Of a DNA stretch of 64,000 nucleotides, positions 35,645 through 43,681 are shown in pieces. The position numbers and the translations under genes are program-made. This DNA comes from Zhongshania sp. (GTDB lineage: Bacteria > Pseudomonadota > Gammaproteobacteria > Pseudomonadales > Spongiibacteraceae), in the NCBI RefSeq assembly GCF_029212375.1, contig NZ_JARGNU010000002.1, positions 348,260 through 412,259 on the forward strand, read 5' to 3'. The first letter of the stretch is position 1, and every line of letters begins with the position of its first letter. A model generated the notes under the pieces. It had not been told where the DNA came from. It saw only the letters and a program-made list of their open reading frames with translations, and searched no databases.

Positions 35645-36565
35645 GTGATAGAATTTCATTGGTCGAATAATAATTCTCATGCGGAGCTAATCAATACCAA
35701 CACGTCTCATATAGGGACGCCAGGTGAAGTCTGTGCTGGTGGCGAGGGCTTATTTTGGCAAGATGGTCGCTGTTTGCCCGATGGGATAATAGACCCGCCA
35801 TTAAGTTGGCTATTGAATTACGCAATACCAGCTTTGGCAATATTGGTTTTAATTATTTTGATTCGCGACAGTATCAAAAAGGGTGAACTCACTTGGTGGG
35901 TGTTGATGTGCGTAGCTAGCGCATCAACATTTTGGTTAGAGACCTTCGGCGACTGGGGCCAGCATTTACTTTACAGCCCAAATTTTTATCACTATGGACT
36001 CGATCTCCCGTATACGGCGCCACACAATCCGTTGTGGATGCCTTTTATGTATGCGGTGTATTGGGTGTTACATACTTGGGCAATATTGCGCCTTGCACAG
36101 GTTTATCAAGCTCGGAATCCTAAGGCGAGTCTGGGTAAGGCAATTATTATGTTTACCGTGCCGCTTACCTTTGTATGGAATATTTTGGTTGAGGGTACCG
36201 CTGCTTATATGGGCTGGTGGACCTATGACCCACCAATCGGACCCTACCTAGATATGGGCCGAGGTAACTTTCCATTAATGTGGCCAATGCTGACGATGTT
36301 TGTGTGGCCAAATTTAATTTCATGGCTAGTTGGCGCGCCAGATGAGAAGGGGCTGAACCGCTTAGAGGCGTTATCGGGGTTAGCGCGTTATAACAATATT
36401 CGGATAAGTGGCGACGGTGCGACAGCAGAGATAGGTGTGGTTTTTCCCTACGTCCGCGCTTTGGCTTGGGTGCTCATATTTAACATTACTTTTGTCGGTT
36501 GCCTAATTATTCCACTGTTAAGTGTAAGGTTGCTTACGGGCTGGAATAGTTTCTTCATGCCGTAG
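35645..36565 (+). CDS. Polytopic membrane protein, possibly spirocyclase AveC-like
   Basis: 306 residues, GTG start. About six or seven membrane segments are predicted by eye (near 55-75, 85-100, 135-155, 175-195, 215-235, 270-290). An N-terminal hydrophilic region with two Cys ('GEVCAGGEGLFWQDGRCLPDG', split) precedes them. Conserved-looking polar groups in membrane turns, 'WLETFGDWGQ', 'APHNPLW' and 'GWWTYDPPIGP', recall the AveC family of membrane proteins, but this is a tentative memory match. It ends 40 bp before a TonB receptor on the same strand and is likely co-transcribed. Could be an enzyme or a sensor; unknown. Confidence 0.7.
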   Translation: MIEFHWSNNNSHAELINTNTSHIGTPGEVCAGGEGLFWQDGRCLPDGIIDPPLSWLLNYAIPALAILVLIILIRDSIKKGELTWWVLMCVASASTFWLETFGDWGQHLLYSPNFYHYGLDLPYTAPHNPLWMPFMYAVYWVLHTWAILRLAQVYQARNPKASLGKAIIMFTVPLTFVWNILVEGTAAYMGWWTYDPPIGPYLDMGRGNFPLMWPMLTMFVWPNLISWLVGAPDEKGLNRLEALSGLARYNNIRISGDGATAEIGVVFPYVRALAWVLIFNITFVGCLIIPLLSVRLLTGWNSFFMP

Positions 36566-36605
36566 AGCATGATCGGTATCAAGATTTACTAATGGGATTG
36601 TAATT

Positions 36606-38969
36606 ATGTACGCGGAAAATAAAATAAAATGGTATCTCGGTAGAAATAGTGTATTGATATTCCTTGCTAGTGTTCTATGTAATGCGTCATTTGCTGAATT
36701 AGAAAAATCAAAATACGCGCTAGAAGAAGTTGTAGTTACGGCCCAGAAACGCTCTGAAAATGTTAATGATGTACCAATCGCTATTAATGCATTTTCTGGT
36801 GATGCGCTGGAAAGGGCCGGCGTGAAATCGATGGCTGACCTTGCGATTAAAACACCAGGGCTAGTTTACGACACTTTAGTAAATTATGCCGTTATATTTA
36901 TTCGTGGTGTCGGTACAGATGCATTTATTCCCTCTGCAGATTTAAGTGTGGCGCCTTATATTGACGGTGTTTATTTTCCTATTTCCTTTGGCTTGGCGCG
37001 TTCATTAGGCGAGGTTGAGCGTGTTGAAGTATTGAAAGGGCCACAAGGAACGCTATTTGGTCGCAACTCAACTGGGGGAGCAATTAGTATTACCACAAGG
37101 CAGCCTAGTGATACGTTTACGGTTAAAGCATCGTCAAGCTATGAGCGTTTCAATGAAAGTAATAGTCGTCTTTATGCGAGTGGTCCACTTACTGATGCAC
37201 TTTCTGCAAGTGCTGCCGTTATCTATAACACGCGAGATGATTATTACGATCCGGTAGCGGGTTTGTCTTACGACGAACTACAACCGTATAAAGAACAAGG
37301 GGTAAACGTGAGTGCTCGCTGGTTGCCGGCGGAATGGTTTGACGCGCGTTTATCTGGCTATTATTTTAAGTCTGAGGGTGTTGGTACGTCGCTACTCGCC
37401 TGCCTTCAGCCCTCCGCTTTGGGTGCGGTTTTGGGTATGTCCTGCGCTGCTGATTACAAGACAAATACTAACTTAGACAATACAGCCTTTAGTGAATTAA
37501 AGGCCGGCGCGTTAACGCTGCAGTTTTTCCCTGGTTCTTTTGATGTTAAATCAATAACGTCTTACCAAGACACCAATGGTCAGTCTCTAGTAGATTTCGA
37601 CGGTTCGAATGCTAATCTAGTTGAGTTTGGTGGCGACGGGACAAAAAAGGAAAATCAACCACAATTGTTTGGCGAAATTTTCTCGCAAGAGCTGCAGTTT
37701 ATTTCCAATGGCGATTCACCTTGGAGCGAGCAATTAGAGTGGATTTTTGGACTCTACTATCTCGACAGTACGGTGGGTTACGACCCAGTAGGATTTGCAG
37801 TGGCCGGCTTGAATAATGGGTTATCTGGCCTTGTAGACGGCGGCGTGCCATTGCCCGTAGACCTCTCGGCAATATCCCCACTGCTAGATGTTGTCGGTGC
37901 TCTACTATCCCCATTAGATGAAGCTGCCCAAGCCTCAGTGCTTGTTACTGGTTCGTTAGATACCATTGCGCAGGCGGCGTATACCCAAGCTACTTGGAGT
38001 CCTCTGTCGTGGTTGGATGTCACCGCGGGTGGTAGATTTCAGCGTGAGAAGCGTCGGGTGTATGACACGGATCTGGCGGTTCGAACGCGAACTCTGGGGC
38101 AGCTTTCTGAAAGCAATTTGCTCAGTTACGCCAGTGAAGAGTTTGAAGAAACAAATTTTTCTCCCAAGCTTAGCGTGTCCGTTATCCCCAGTGAGGGCCA
38201 ATTACTGTACGCGTCTTTTCAGAAAGCGTTTAAAAGCGGCAGCTACAATATTGTTAATCTGACGCAATCGCCGAGCTTTATTCGGCCTGAAACAGTAAGT
38301 GCGCTTGAACTTGGTGTTAAGTCTTCGTTGTTTGAACGACGATTGCAGGTAAATGCGGCTATTTTCCAAACCGAAATAGAAGATTTACAATCTCAGTTCG
38401 TATCGCTGTTATCAGGTGGGGTTGTGCAATTTCAGAATGCCGAGCAAGCAACTGTACAGGGTGGCGATATCGATGTTCAATGGGCCGCGAGCGAAGCGTG
38501 GCTTATTACTTTTGGCGCCAGCTATTTGCATGGCCGCTATGATAAGTTTGAAAATGCCGTTGGTTACACGGCTCCAAGTAACGGTTATGCTGGATTATAT
38601 AGCCCAGATCAAAATTACAGCGGCAATACGATAGTGCGTAACCCAGAAGTGAGCGCAAGTTTTGGCCTTAATTGGCATCATGCAGTACCCGCCGGTGAAA
38701 TTAATGTTAGTGCTGATTATTATTTCAATGACGGTTTCTACTATGACGCAGCTAACCAGCTTGAGCAGGAGGCATACACAATGCTAAATGCGAGGGTAAC
38801 TTACTCACATACGCGCTCAAATATCGACGTGTCGCTATTTGGCAGTAATTTGGAAGACACTCGATATTATATTTATCAGTTCCAAACTGATTTTGGCGTG
38901 GTTGGAAAATTGGCGCAACCCGTTAGTTATGGTGTTAGCTTGAAATGGGAGTTTGACTCGGCAGATTAA
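36606..38969 (+). CDS. TonB-dependent outer-membrane receptor
   Basis: 787 residues. N-terminal hydrophobic signal (about 14-30, ending ASFA), TonB-box-like 'LEEVVVTAQKRSE', plug with 'RVEVLKGPQGTLFGRNSTGGA' (in two parts) and a C-terminal barrel ending VSLKWEF before three acidic/polar residues and the stop. Codon use is noticeably more AT-rich than in the leftward catabolic block. Together with the receptor at 25.8 kb it brackets the P450 island. The substrate is probably a hydrophobic cyclic compound rather than iron (inference from neighbours). Confidence 0.92.
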   Translation: MYAENKIKWYLGRNSVLIFLASVLCNASFAELEKSKYALEEVVVTAQKRSENVNDVPIAINAFSGDALERAGVKSMADLAIKTPGLVYDTLVNYAVIFIRGVGTDAFIPSADLSVAPYIDGVYFPISFGLARSLGEVERVEVLKGPQGTLFGRNSTGGAISITTRQPSDTFTVKASSSYERFNESNSRLYASGPLTDALSASAAVIYNTRDDYYDPVAGLSYDELQPYKEQGVNVSARWLPAEWFDARLSGYYFKSEGVGTSLLACLQPSALGAVLGMSCAADYKTNTNLDNTAFSELKAGALTLQFFPGSFDVKSITSYQDTNGQSLVDFDGSNANLVEFGGDGTKKENQPQLFGEIFSQELQFISNGDSPWSEQLEWIFGLYYLDSTVGYDPVGFAVAGLNNGLSGLVDGGVPLPVDLSAISPLLDVVGALLSPLDEAAQASVLVTGSLDTIAQAAYTQATWSPLSWLDVTAGGRFQREKRRVYDTDLAVRTRTLGQLSESNLLSYASEEFEETNFSPKLSVSVIPSEGQLLYASFQKAFKSGSYNIVNLTQSPSFIRPETVSALELGVKSSLFERRLQVNAAIFQTEIEDLQSQFVSLLSGGVVQFQNAEQATVQGGDIDVQWAASEAWLITFGASYLHGRYDKFENAVGYTAPSNGYAGLYSPDQNYSGNTIVRNPEVSASFGLNWHHAVPAGEINVSADYYFNDGFYYDAANQLEQEAYTMLNARVTYSHTRSNIDVSLFGSNLEDTRYYIYQFQTDFGVVGKLAQPVSYGVSLKWEFDSAD

Positions 38970-39205
38970 GACGTCGCGATATTTTTTGATTTTAGAATAT
39001 TTATGGCGCCGTTGTAACGATATCGAACAGACGTAATTTCGCCATAAAAATTATAGCTTATAATGATGACTGTACACCACAATAATTGCATGAATATACG
39101 TTACTAGGTTTAATTTATTTAAAATATGTACGTAAATTATTGTTACGAACAAAGCTTGGAATGTACGAGTCGTGCGGAACACAACAAATACATATCGGTG
39201 TCTTG

Positions 39206-39244
39206 TATAAAATAACCTAGGCTATTGGTCTGGGTTATTTTATA
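39206..39244. terminator. Bidirectional Rho-independent terminator
   Basis: TATAAAATAACC (39206-39217) and GGTTATTTTATA (39233-39244) pair perfectly; three more pairs (one G-T) extend the stem inwards. Both flanks of the stem are A/T-runs, so it can act for the TonB receptor gene (stop 38969) and for the convergent SDR gene (stop 39324). The rest of the 354-bp convergent spacer is AT-rich and holds no gene I can support. Confidence 0.85.
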
Positions 39245-39323
39245 CCTGAATTTGGCTGTGCCAAATTAACGGAGGGTGGCGCTGGTCAACTCAAAAATTG
39301 TACGCGTTCAATAAACCGATTTT

Positions 39324-40133
39324 TTAGTTTCCGAAGAATCGTCTCGCATCGGCGTAAGTAGGTAAGTGAGCGGTCATCCCGCCGTCGGCCCGAATCACCT
39401 GCCCAGTCAAATATCTTGCCTCGTCGGATGCAAGAAATGCGACGATATTTGCGATGTCTTCTGGCTCCCCTAAAAAGGGTGTCAGGGCCGAGTCTTCATT
39501 GAGTTTAATTAACTCCTCGGGAATGGCAGCTTTAAGTAGTGGTGTTAGGATCATGGAAGGGGCCACTGAGTTGCAGCGAATGCCCTCTCTGCCAAAGGCG
39601 GTGGCAACGTACTCGGTTAACATATTGATCGCCGCCTTTGCTACGCCGTAGCAGGGCATTTTGTTAAATGCGGAGACGCCGTACTGGGATGAAGTATTGA
39701 TGATACTGCCACCGCCGCGCTTGACCATTTCTTTGACTGCATAGCGGCAACCCAACATGGTGCCACGCAAAGTAATTGCCATCGTGGTATCCCATAGCGC
39801 TAGAGGCATATCAACAATGTCGGTATCTGCGGCCACTGATTCTGCAGAGGCATAGGCGGCATTATTGTGGAGAATATCTAATCCCCCGAAAATTTCCACC
39901 GCCAGCGCAACTGCGGCGGCTACACTCGCTTCGTCACCGATGTCACAAATTCCCGCGCTAGCGGTGCCCCCAGCCTCGCGGATCTCGCTGACGACCTTCT
40001 CGGCAGCTTCCTTATTAATATCTGTTACTAATACGCTTGCGCCGCATTCTGCTAGCTTGCGAGCACAGGCACGACCAATACCGGACCCTGCTCCGGTTAC
40101 CAATGCAACTTTGTTTTCTAATGAGAATGACAT
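39324..40133 (-). CDS. Short-chain dehydrogenase/reductase
   Basis: 269 residues from ATG 40133 (CAGGAG upstream; a start 48 nt further out has none). TGAGSGIG (about 12-19), 'LHNNAAYA' with NNA in place of the more usual NNAG, 'NTSSQYGVS', catalytic 'CYGVAKAA' and 'GQVIRADGGM'. The catalytic Tyr and Lys are present. It is the last gene of a short leftward group with a Rieske oxygenase and an NTF2-like protein, and probably dehydrogenates the hydroxylated product (inference). Confidence 0.92.
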   Translation of the reverse strand: MSFSLENKVALVTGAGSGIGRACARKLAECGASVLVTDINKEAAEKVVSEIREAGGTASAGICDIGDEASVAAAVALAVEIFGGLDILHNNAAYASAESVAADTDIVDMPLALWDTTMAITLRGTMLGCRYAVKEMVKRGGGSIINTSSQYGVSAFNKMPCYGVAKAAINMLTEYVATAFGREGIRCNSVAPSMILTPLLKAAIPEELIKLNEDSALTPFLGEPEDIANIVAFLASDEARYLTGQVIRADGGMTAHLPTYADARRFFGN

Positions 40134-40161
40134 TGTAAACTCCTGACTTCGCTGATTATTA

Positions 40162-40515
40162 TTAGCCGAAAGGCGCTGCACCTTTAGACACTCGTACGCT
40201 ATTAGGGAAGGGTGCGCCTATGGCGCGTGGCTGGCCGTGAACCTCAACCGCAATTGATGCATGTGCTAACGCGAGGATGAGTTTGGCGAGCTTCTGAATT
40301 TGTTCAGGCATCTCAGTAAGTGGGTGTTTTGCTATTTCGGCCATCGCAACGTCGCTGACTGCCAATACGGCTTCGTAAAATTCAATTATTTGTTCTTGTG
40401 TTGATGTGCACCGCGCTTCCATGCGCGCTTGGCTTGTATCTTTCGCCCATTTATCAACAAAACGTTCCAGCGAGGCGAACCCATGAGGTAGCACTGATTG
40501 TAGGTTTTTACTCAT
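40162..40515 (-). CDS. Small conserved protein of unknown function beside Rieske oxygenase
   Basis: 117 residues, soluble, mostly helical. Its layout 'LPHGFASLERFVDKWA', 'FYEAVL' and 'LILALAHASIAVEVHGQP' is similar to small proteins I recall as frequent neighbours of Rieske oxygenase genes, with no known activity. It overlaps the Rieske gene by 4 bp (ATGA), implying translational coupling and probably equal amounts of both proteins. Possible accessory factor; not a ferredoxin, since it has no Cys cluster. Confidence 0.75.
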   Translation of the reverse strand: MSKNLQSVLPHGFASLERFVDKWAKDTSQARMEARCTSTQEQIIEFYEAVLAVSDVAMAEIAKHPLTEMPEQIQKLAKLILALAHASIAVEVHGQPRAIGAPFPNSVRVSKGAAPFG

Positions 40516-41768
40516 TTAATCGCCTCCCGTACCGTGTCTGAATTAACCCACTTGATAATGCGCGAGGTAGAGTAGCGAATACCTACTTCACTATCTTGTA
40601 GCTGAATGTGCTTTTTTCCGCCATTTTTAATGCCGCGCTGGGTTCGCTTTACATTTACAAGGTCTTCTAAAACCACTTCGGCAACTCTGGCAACGTACAT
40701 TTCTTGTTGAAAGCGTTGTTTAAAATCTTGTGCTTCGGTCACATAAAAACGTACTTCGTATTTTGTGCGGCTGGCACTTAACGGCCAAAAGTGATGAACC
40801 CAAAAGCCTCCTGGCCCCCAGTCGATTTGAACGTGGGGGAATACTTGGTTAACGTCCATTGACCAGTCGGCAGATTTTGTCGGGTTGATCGCTGGGTGAG
40901 CTAAAAATGCCTCTGTATCCTTAAGCGCCGCAGCAGAGATAACGCTGCCGGTGTCACCGGCAGCAAGTTGCTCTGCGCGGTTGTTCGGATTGGGCTTAAG
41001 CCCGCTGTTTCCAAACATGGAAACCTGTTGATGAGTTCCTAGGGGAGTTGAATTTAGAAGCCGAGCATGGGGATTAATTTGGTTTGAAAATGTTTCGGCT
41101 ATGGTCTTAGGATGAATAGAGGGAATATGGTAGCTCTCTAAAAATGCATCAACCACCACCTTCCAGTTTGCCTCTAAATCTGCTTCTACAACGATAGGAC
41201 TAGAGGCGCCTAGGTAGTTAACGCCTGAAATATATTCTTTAAGAGGTGCTATATACTCATCCAGACTTATTTCTGGTTGTTCGGCCATGTTAACAAAAAC
41301 AAACCCTTCCCAGACTTCGGTGGCAACACGAGTCAGGCCACAATCTTTTTTGTTGAAGAAGAAATTTTGCTCATCGGGTGCTGATTTAAGGTCACCATCG
41401 GTGTCATAAGACCACTTGTGATATGGACACACAAACAAACGTCGGCGCCCCTCGCTCTCGGTAACAATTTGACTGCCACGGTGTGAGCAGGTGTTGTAGA
41501 AGCCTTGCACCTTGCCCTTGGGGTTGCGAGTGATGATGATGGATGTGTCTAACGTGTGAATCGCTTTTAGAACAAAACAACCGGGCTCAGGCAACTCTTC
41601 TTCCCGTGCAACCAGCAACCACGCTCGGCGAAAAATTTTTTCTTTTTCTTGTTCAAAGAATGCCTCGCTATAGTATGGCTCAAGAGGTATAGGGGATGTT
41701 GATAACCCTGCGTCTTCTGTAAAAGTGCCGCGCGACTGAAACGCCGCCTCGCCTGTGTTGCTATTCAT
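40512..41768 (-). CDS. Rieske non-haem iron oxygenase, large subunit
   Basis: 418 residues. Rieske [2Fe-2S] ligands C-x-H and C-x2-H are in 'CSHRGSQIV' and 'CPYHKWSY'. The mononuclear iron site has 'DAFLESYHIPSIHPKT' (two His) with a later Asp presumably completing the triad. The protein resembles ring-hydroxylating or monooxygenase alpha subunits. No small beta subunit of the usual type is adjacent, though the NTF2-fold gene upstream may play that part. No ferredoxin or reductase is seen nearby, so electrons must come from elsewhere. GGGAG precedes the ATG. Confidence 0.93.
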   Translation of the reverse strand: MNSNTGEAAFQSRGTFTEDAGLSTSPIPLEPYYSEAFFEQEKEKIFRRAWLLVAREEELPEPGCFVLKAIHTLDTSIIITRNPKGKVQGFYNTCSHRGSQIVTESEGRRRLFVCPYHKWSYDTDGDLKSAPDEQNFFFNKKDCGLTRVATEVWEGFVFVNMAEQPEISLDEYIAPLKEYISGVNYLGASSPIVVEADLEANWKVVVDAFLESYHIPSIHPKTIAETFSNQINPHARLLNSTPLGTHQQVSMFGNSGLKPNPNNRAEQLAAGDTGSVISAAALKDTEAFLAHPAINPTKSADWSMDVNQVFPHVQIDWGPGGFWVHHFWPLSASRTKYEVRFYVTEAQDFKQRFQQEMYVARVAEVVLEDLVNVKRTQRGIKNGGKKHIQLQDSEVGIRYSTSRIIKWVNSDTVREAIK

Positions 41769-41831
41769 ATTTATGCTCCCGCCATTTTATTCTAAGAAAT
41801 ACTTCCGTTCGCGCAGTTGTTGTTGGATGTA

Positions 41832-42227
41832 TTATGATTCGCCGAGTAGCTTTTCCCAAACTGGGGCAAATGTTTGGAAGTCAAAGTACTCATCAATTCG
41901 AATAATTTTTCCACCCTCAACTTTGATTACCATGCAAGCGTGTAGCGCTGGCATTTCGGTGCCGTCATTAAATCGACCTTTTAAACAATGCTGCTGAACG
42001 ACGCCGCCCTCAATAGCATGGCGCTGAATACTGTGGTATCCCAGCTCTGCGCTAATTGTGAATAATTTCGCTAGCAGGGCGCAATTCTCTTCTTTTGTCT
42101 GAGCTTGGCCGGTTGCAGAATGCCAAACAACAACCTTGTCGTCGTAGATGTTGCGCAGGCGATTAATGTCGCGGCCAGCAATTGCCATTCCGAGTTCGTC
42201 GATCACTACGTCTAGTTTATTCGTCAT
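41832..42227 (-). CDS. NTF2/SnoaL-fold small protein
   Basis: 131 residues with the NTF2-like pattern: helical start 'LGMAIAGRDINRLRNIYDDKVVVWH', then 'ALHACMVIKVEGGKIIRIDEYFD'. The fold is shared by SnoaL cyclases, ketosteroid isomerase and the beta subunits of Rieske dioxygenases. It is first in the leftward group, 63 bp before the Rieske gene, so it could be an isomerase, hydratase or a structural beta-like subunit. AGAGGT precedes the ATG. Confidence 0.82.
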   Translation of the reverse strand: MTNKLDVVIDELGMAIAGRDINRLRNIYDDKVVVWHSATGQAQTKEENCALLAKLFTISAELGYHSIQRHAIEGGVVQQHCLKGRFNDGTEMPALHACMVIKVEGGKIIRIDEYFDFQTFAPVWEKLLGES

Positions 42228-43087
42228 TGGAACTACCTCTTACGCGTTATTGTTATCACTAGAAATATCATTGTGTTCTTCGTTTTCGCACTTGCCGAAT
42301 GACGATGCCCCGAGCGGGTAGTGCAGGGGGAGGTACGTCACTTCGTTAGCGCGGCTACATTACAATAGCCAACGCTATTAGGAGCACGGCGCGGCTTAGC
42401 TTACATAGCGCAGTAAATATTCGTTGGTCTATTAGATTTAATTACTTAGGGTGTATTGAGGGCTTGATACAAAAATCACCTTAAGTTATTGCGACTGCTT
42501 AGCGTCGCCGTATGCCCCGTATATTTATTGCTTCTTAACTATTTGATTAGCCTATCACCACGTTTACCACTCGGTCAATATCTGTATTGTAATGTGCGGT
42601 CGCAAATATTGGCTAGCGCATTTCGTTCATTAATCGGTCAACACCATAATCGGTGAGTGCACTGGCAAGTCACGTTGTTATGGTTGTTCGGGCAGCTTGT
42701 TAAAGCGCGCTAATTTGGGGGTTACTGTAAGTGAGTGGGACGTTGAGTGGCAACGGCCTCCGCTAGGTAGGTCATTACTCGGCCGGTCTTCAGCTATAGC
42801 GGCTTGGCGCATTCGGTATGAGGTTTTATCTGTGCTCAAGCCTAGTGCTAGGAAATAAATGCCACTACCAATTCTTGAGTGGGATTCCTCCGCTGTTCGC
42901 AATAATCGAATAATAAGTCAGTTGTTATGCCCGAAATTTTGGCGCTAGCGACTCGCCCAGGATGACACCCATCACGCTTGGTTAATAATTCCGGCCTACT
43001 TCAGTGGAGCTGCATTCTAAAGCGATTATTCTCAACTTTGTTAACACCCTGCGCTGCCGGAAAACTCTTAGAAACTCCGTGGTGAGC
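42228..43087. other. 860-bp region without a supported gene
   Basis: No ORF with plausible codon use or known motif is present; the small frame at 42678-42902 (minus) has neither a clear ribosome site nor a recognisable product. An imperfect inverted repeat, TAGCGCGGCTA (42347-42357) and TAGCCAACGCTA (42366-42377), could fold into a hairpin. The region separates the Rieske group from the Lrp/aceE pair and could be promoter DNA, a decayed gene or hold a small RNA. Nothing more can be seen. Confidence 0.4.
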
Positions 43088-43549
43088 TTAGCGCAGGGGT
43101 AAGGCGGTTTTGTAGCGCACTTGCTTTAAGGCGAAACTCGAACGAATTTTCTCTATTTCTGGCATTGGCGATAAGTTTTCAACAATAAAGCGTTCTAGTG
43201 ATTCCATGTCGGTCATGGCCAAGCGTATTAGATAGTCTGCGTCGCCGGTCATAAGGTAGCACTCCATTACTTCGTCATAGGCGCAAACCCGCGCTTCAAA
43301 ATCTTTGAGCGCTTGCCGGCTTTGTGCTTTAAGGCTAATGAAAACGAATACATTGAGGCGTAAGTCGAGTTGTTGTGGGTCTAATAAGGCCACGTACTGG
43401 CGAATGGTGCCCTCAGCTTCAAGTCGCTTTACGCGGGTTAGGCAGGGCGAGGGCGACAAATTGACTTTTTTGGCTAGCTCAGTGTTGGCCAGTTTGCCGT
43501 TGTTCTGTAGTTCACGCAAAATTTTGCGATCGATGTTGTCTAATTTCAT
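43088..43549 (-). CDS. Lrp/AsnC-family regulator
   Basis: About 153 residues from the ATG at 43549 (an ATG 15 nt upstream is also possible). Typical order: 'LDNIDRKILRELQNNGK' HTH with 'LSPSPCLTRVKRLEAEG', then the ligand-binding RAM domain with 'MTGDADYLIRLAM'. It is divergent from aceE, separated by about 130 bp, so it probably controls pyruvate dehydrogenase expression in response to an amino or keto acid, an arrangement also known for other aceE loci (PdhR there being GntR type). Confidence 0.93.
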   Translation of the reverse strand: MKLDNIDRKILRELQNNGKLANTELAKKVNLSPSPCLTRVKRLEAEGTIRQYVALLDPQQLDLRLNVFVFISLKAQSRQALKDFEARVCAYDEVMECYLMTGDADYLIRLAMTDMESLERFIVENLSPMPEIEKIRSSFALKQVRYKTALPLR

Positions 43550-43681
43550 ATAGAAGCTCTTCATGCTGTTAAATTATTATCTTGCGGCATATTGTGCCGT
43601 TTTGATCGTTTAATTGCAGCTAATGCGGTGAAAAAAACTGCCTTGTATCCACTACCATAGTTGTCAGGATGAACTGACGAT

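Noticed and set aside
31754-39131. Recurring TTACGTAA-like words (31754, 35535, 39031, 39097, 39129) as a common TetR operator
   Set aside because: The motif is short and AT-rich, and several copies lie in a convergent spacer with no promoter, so it is as likely to be chance.
42678-42902. 74-codon frame on the minus strand in the empty region
   Set aside because: No Shine-Dalgarno, no recognisable motif and poor codon use; not enough support for a gene.
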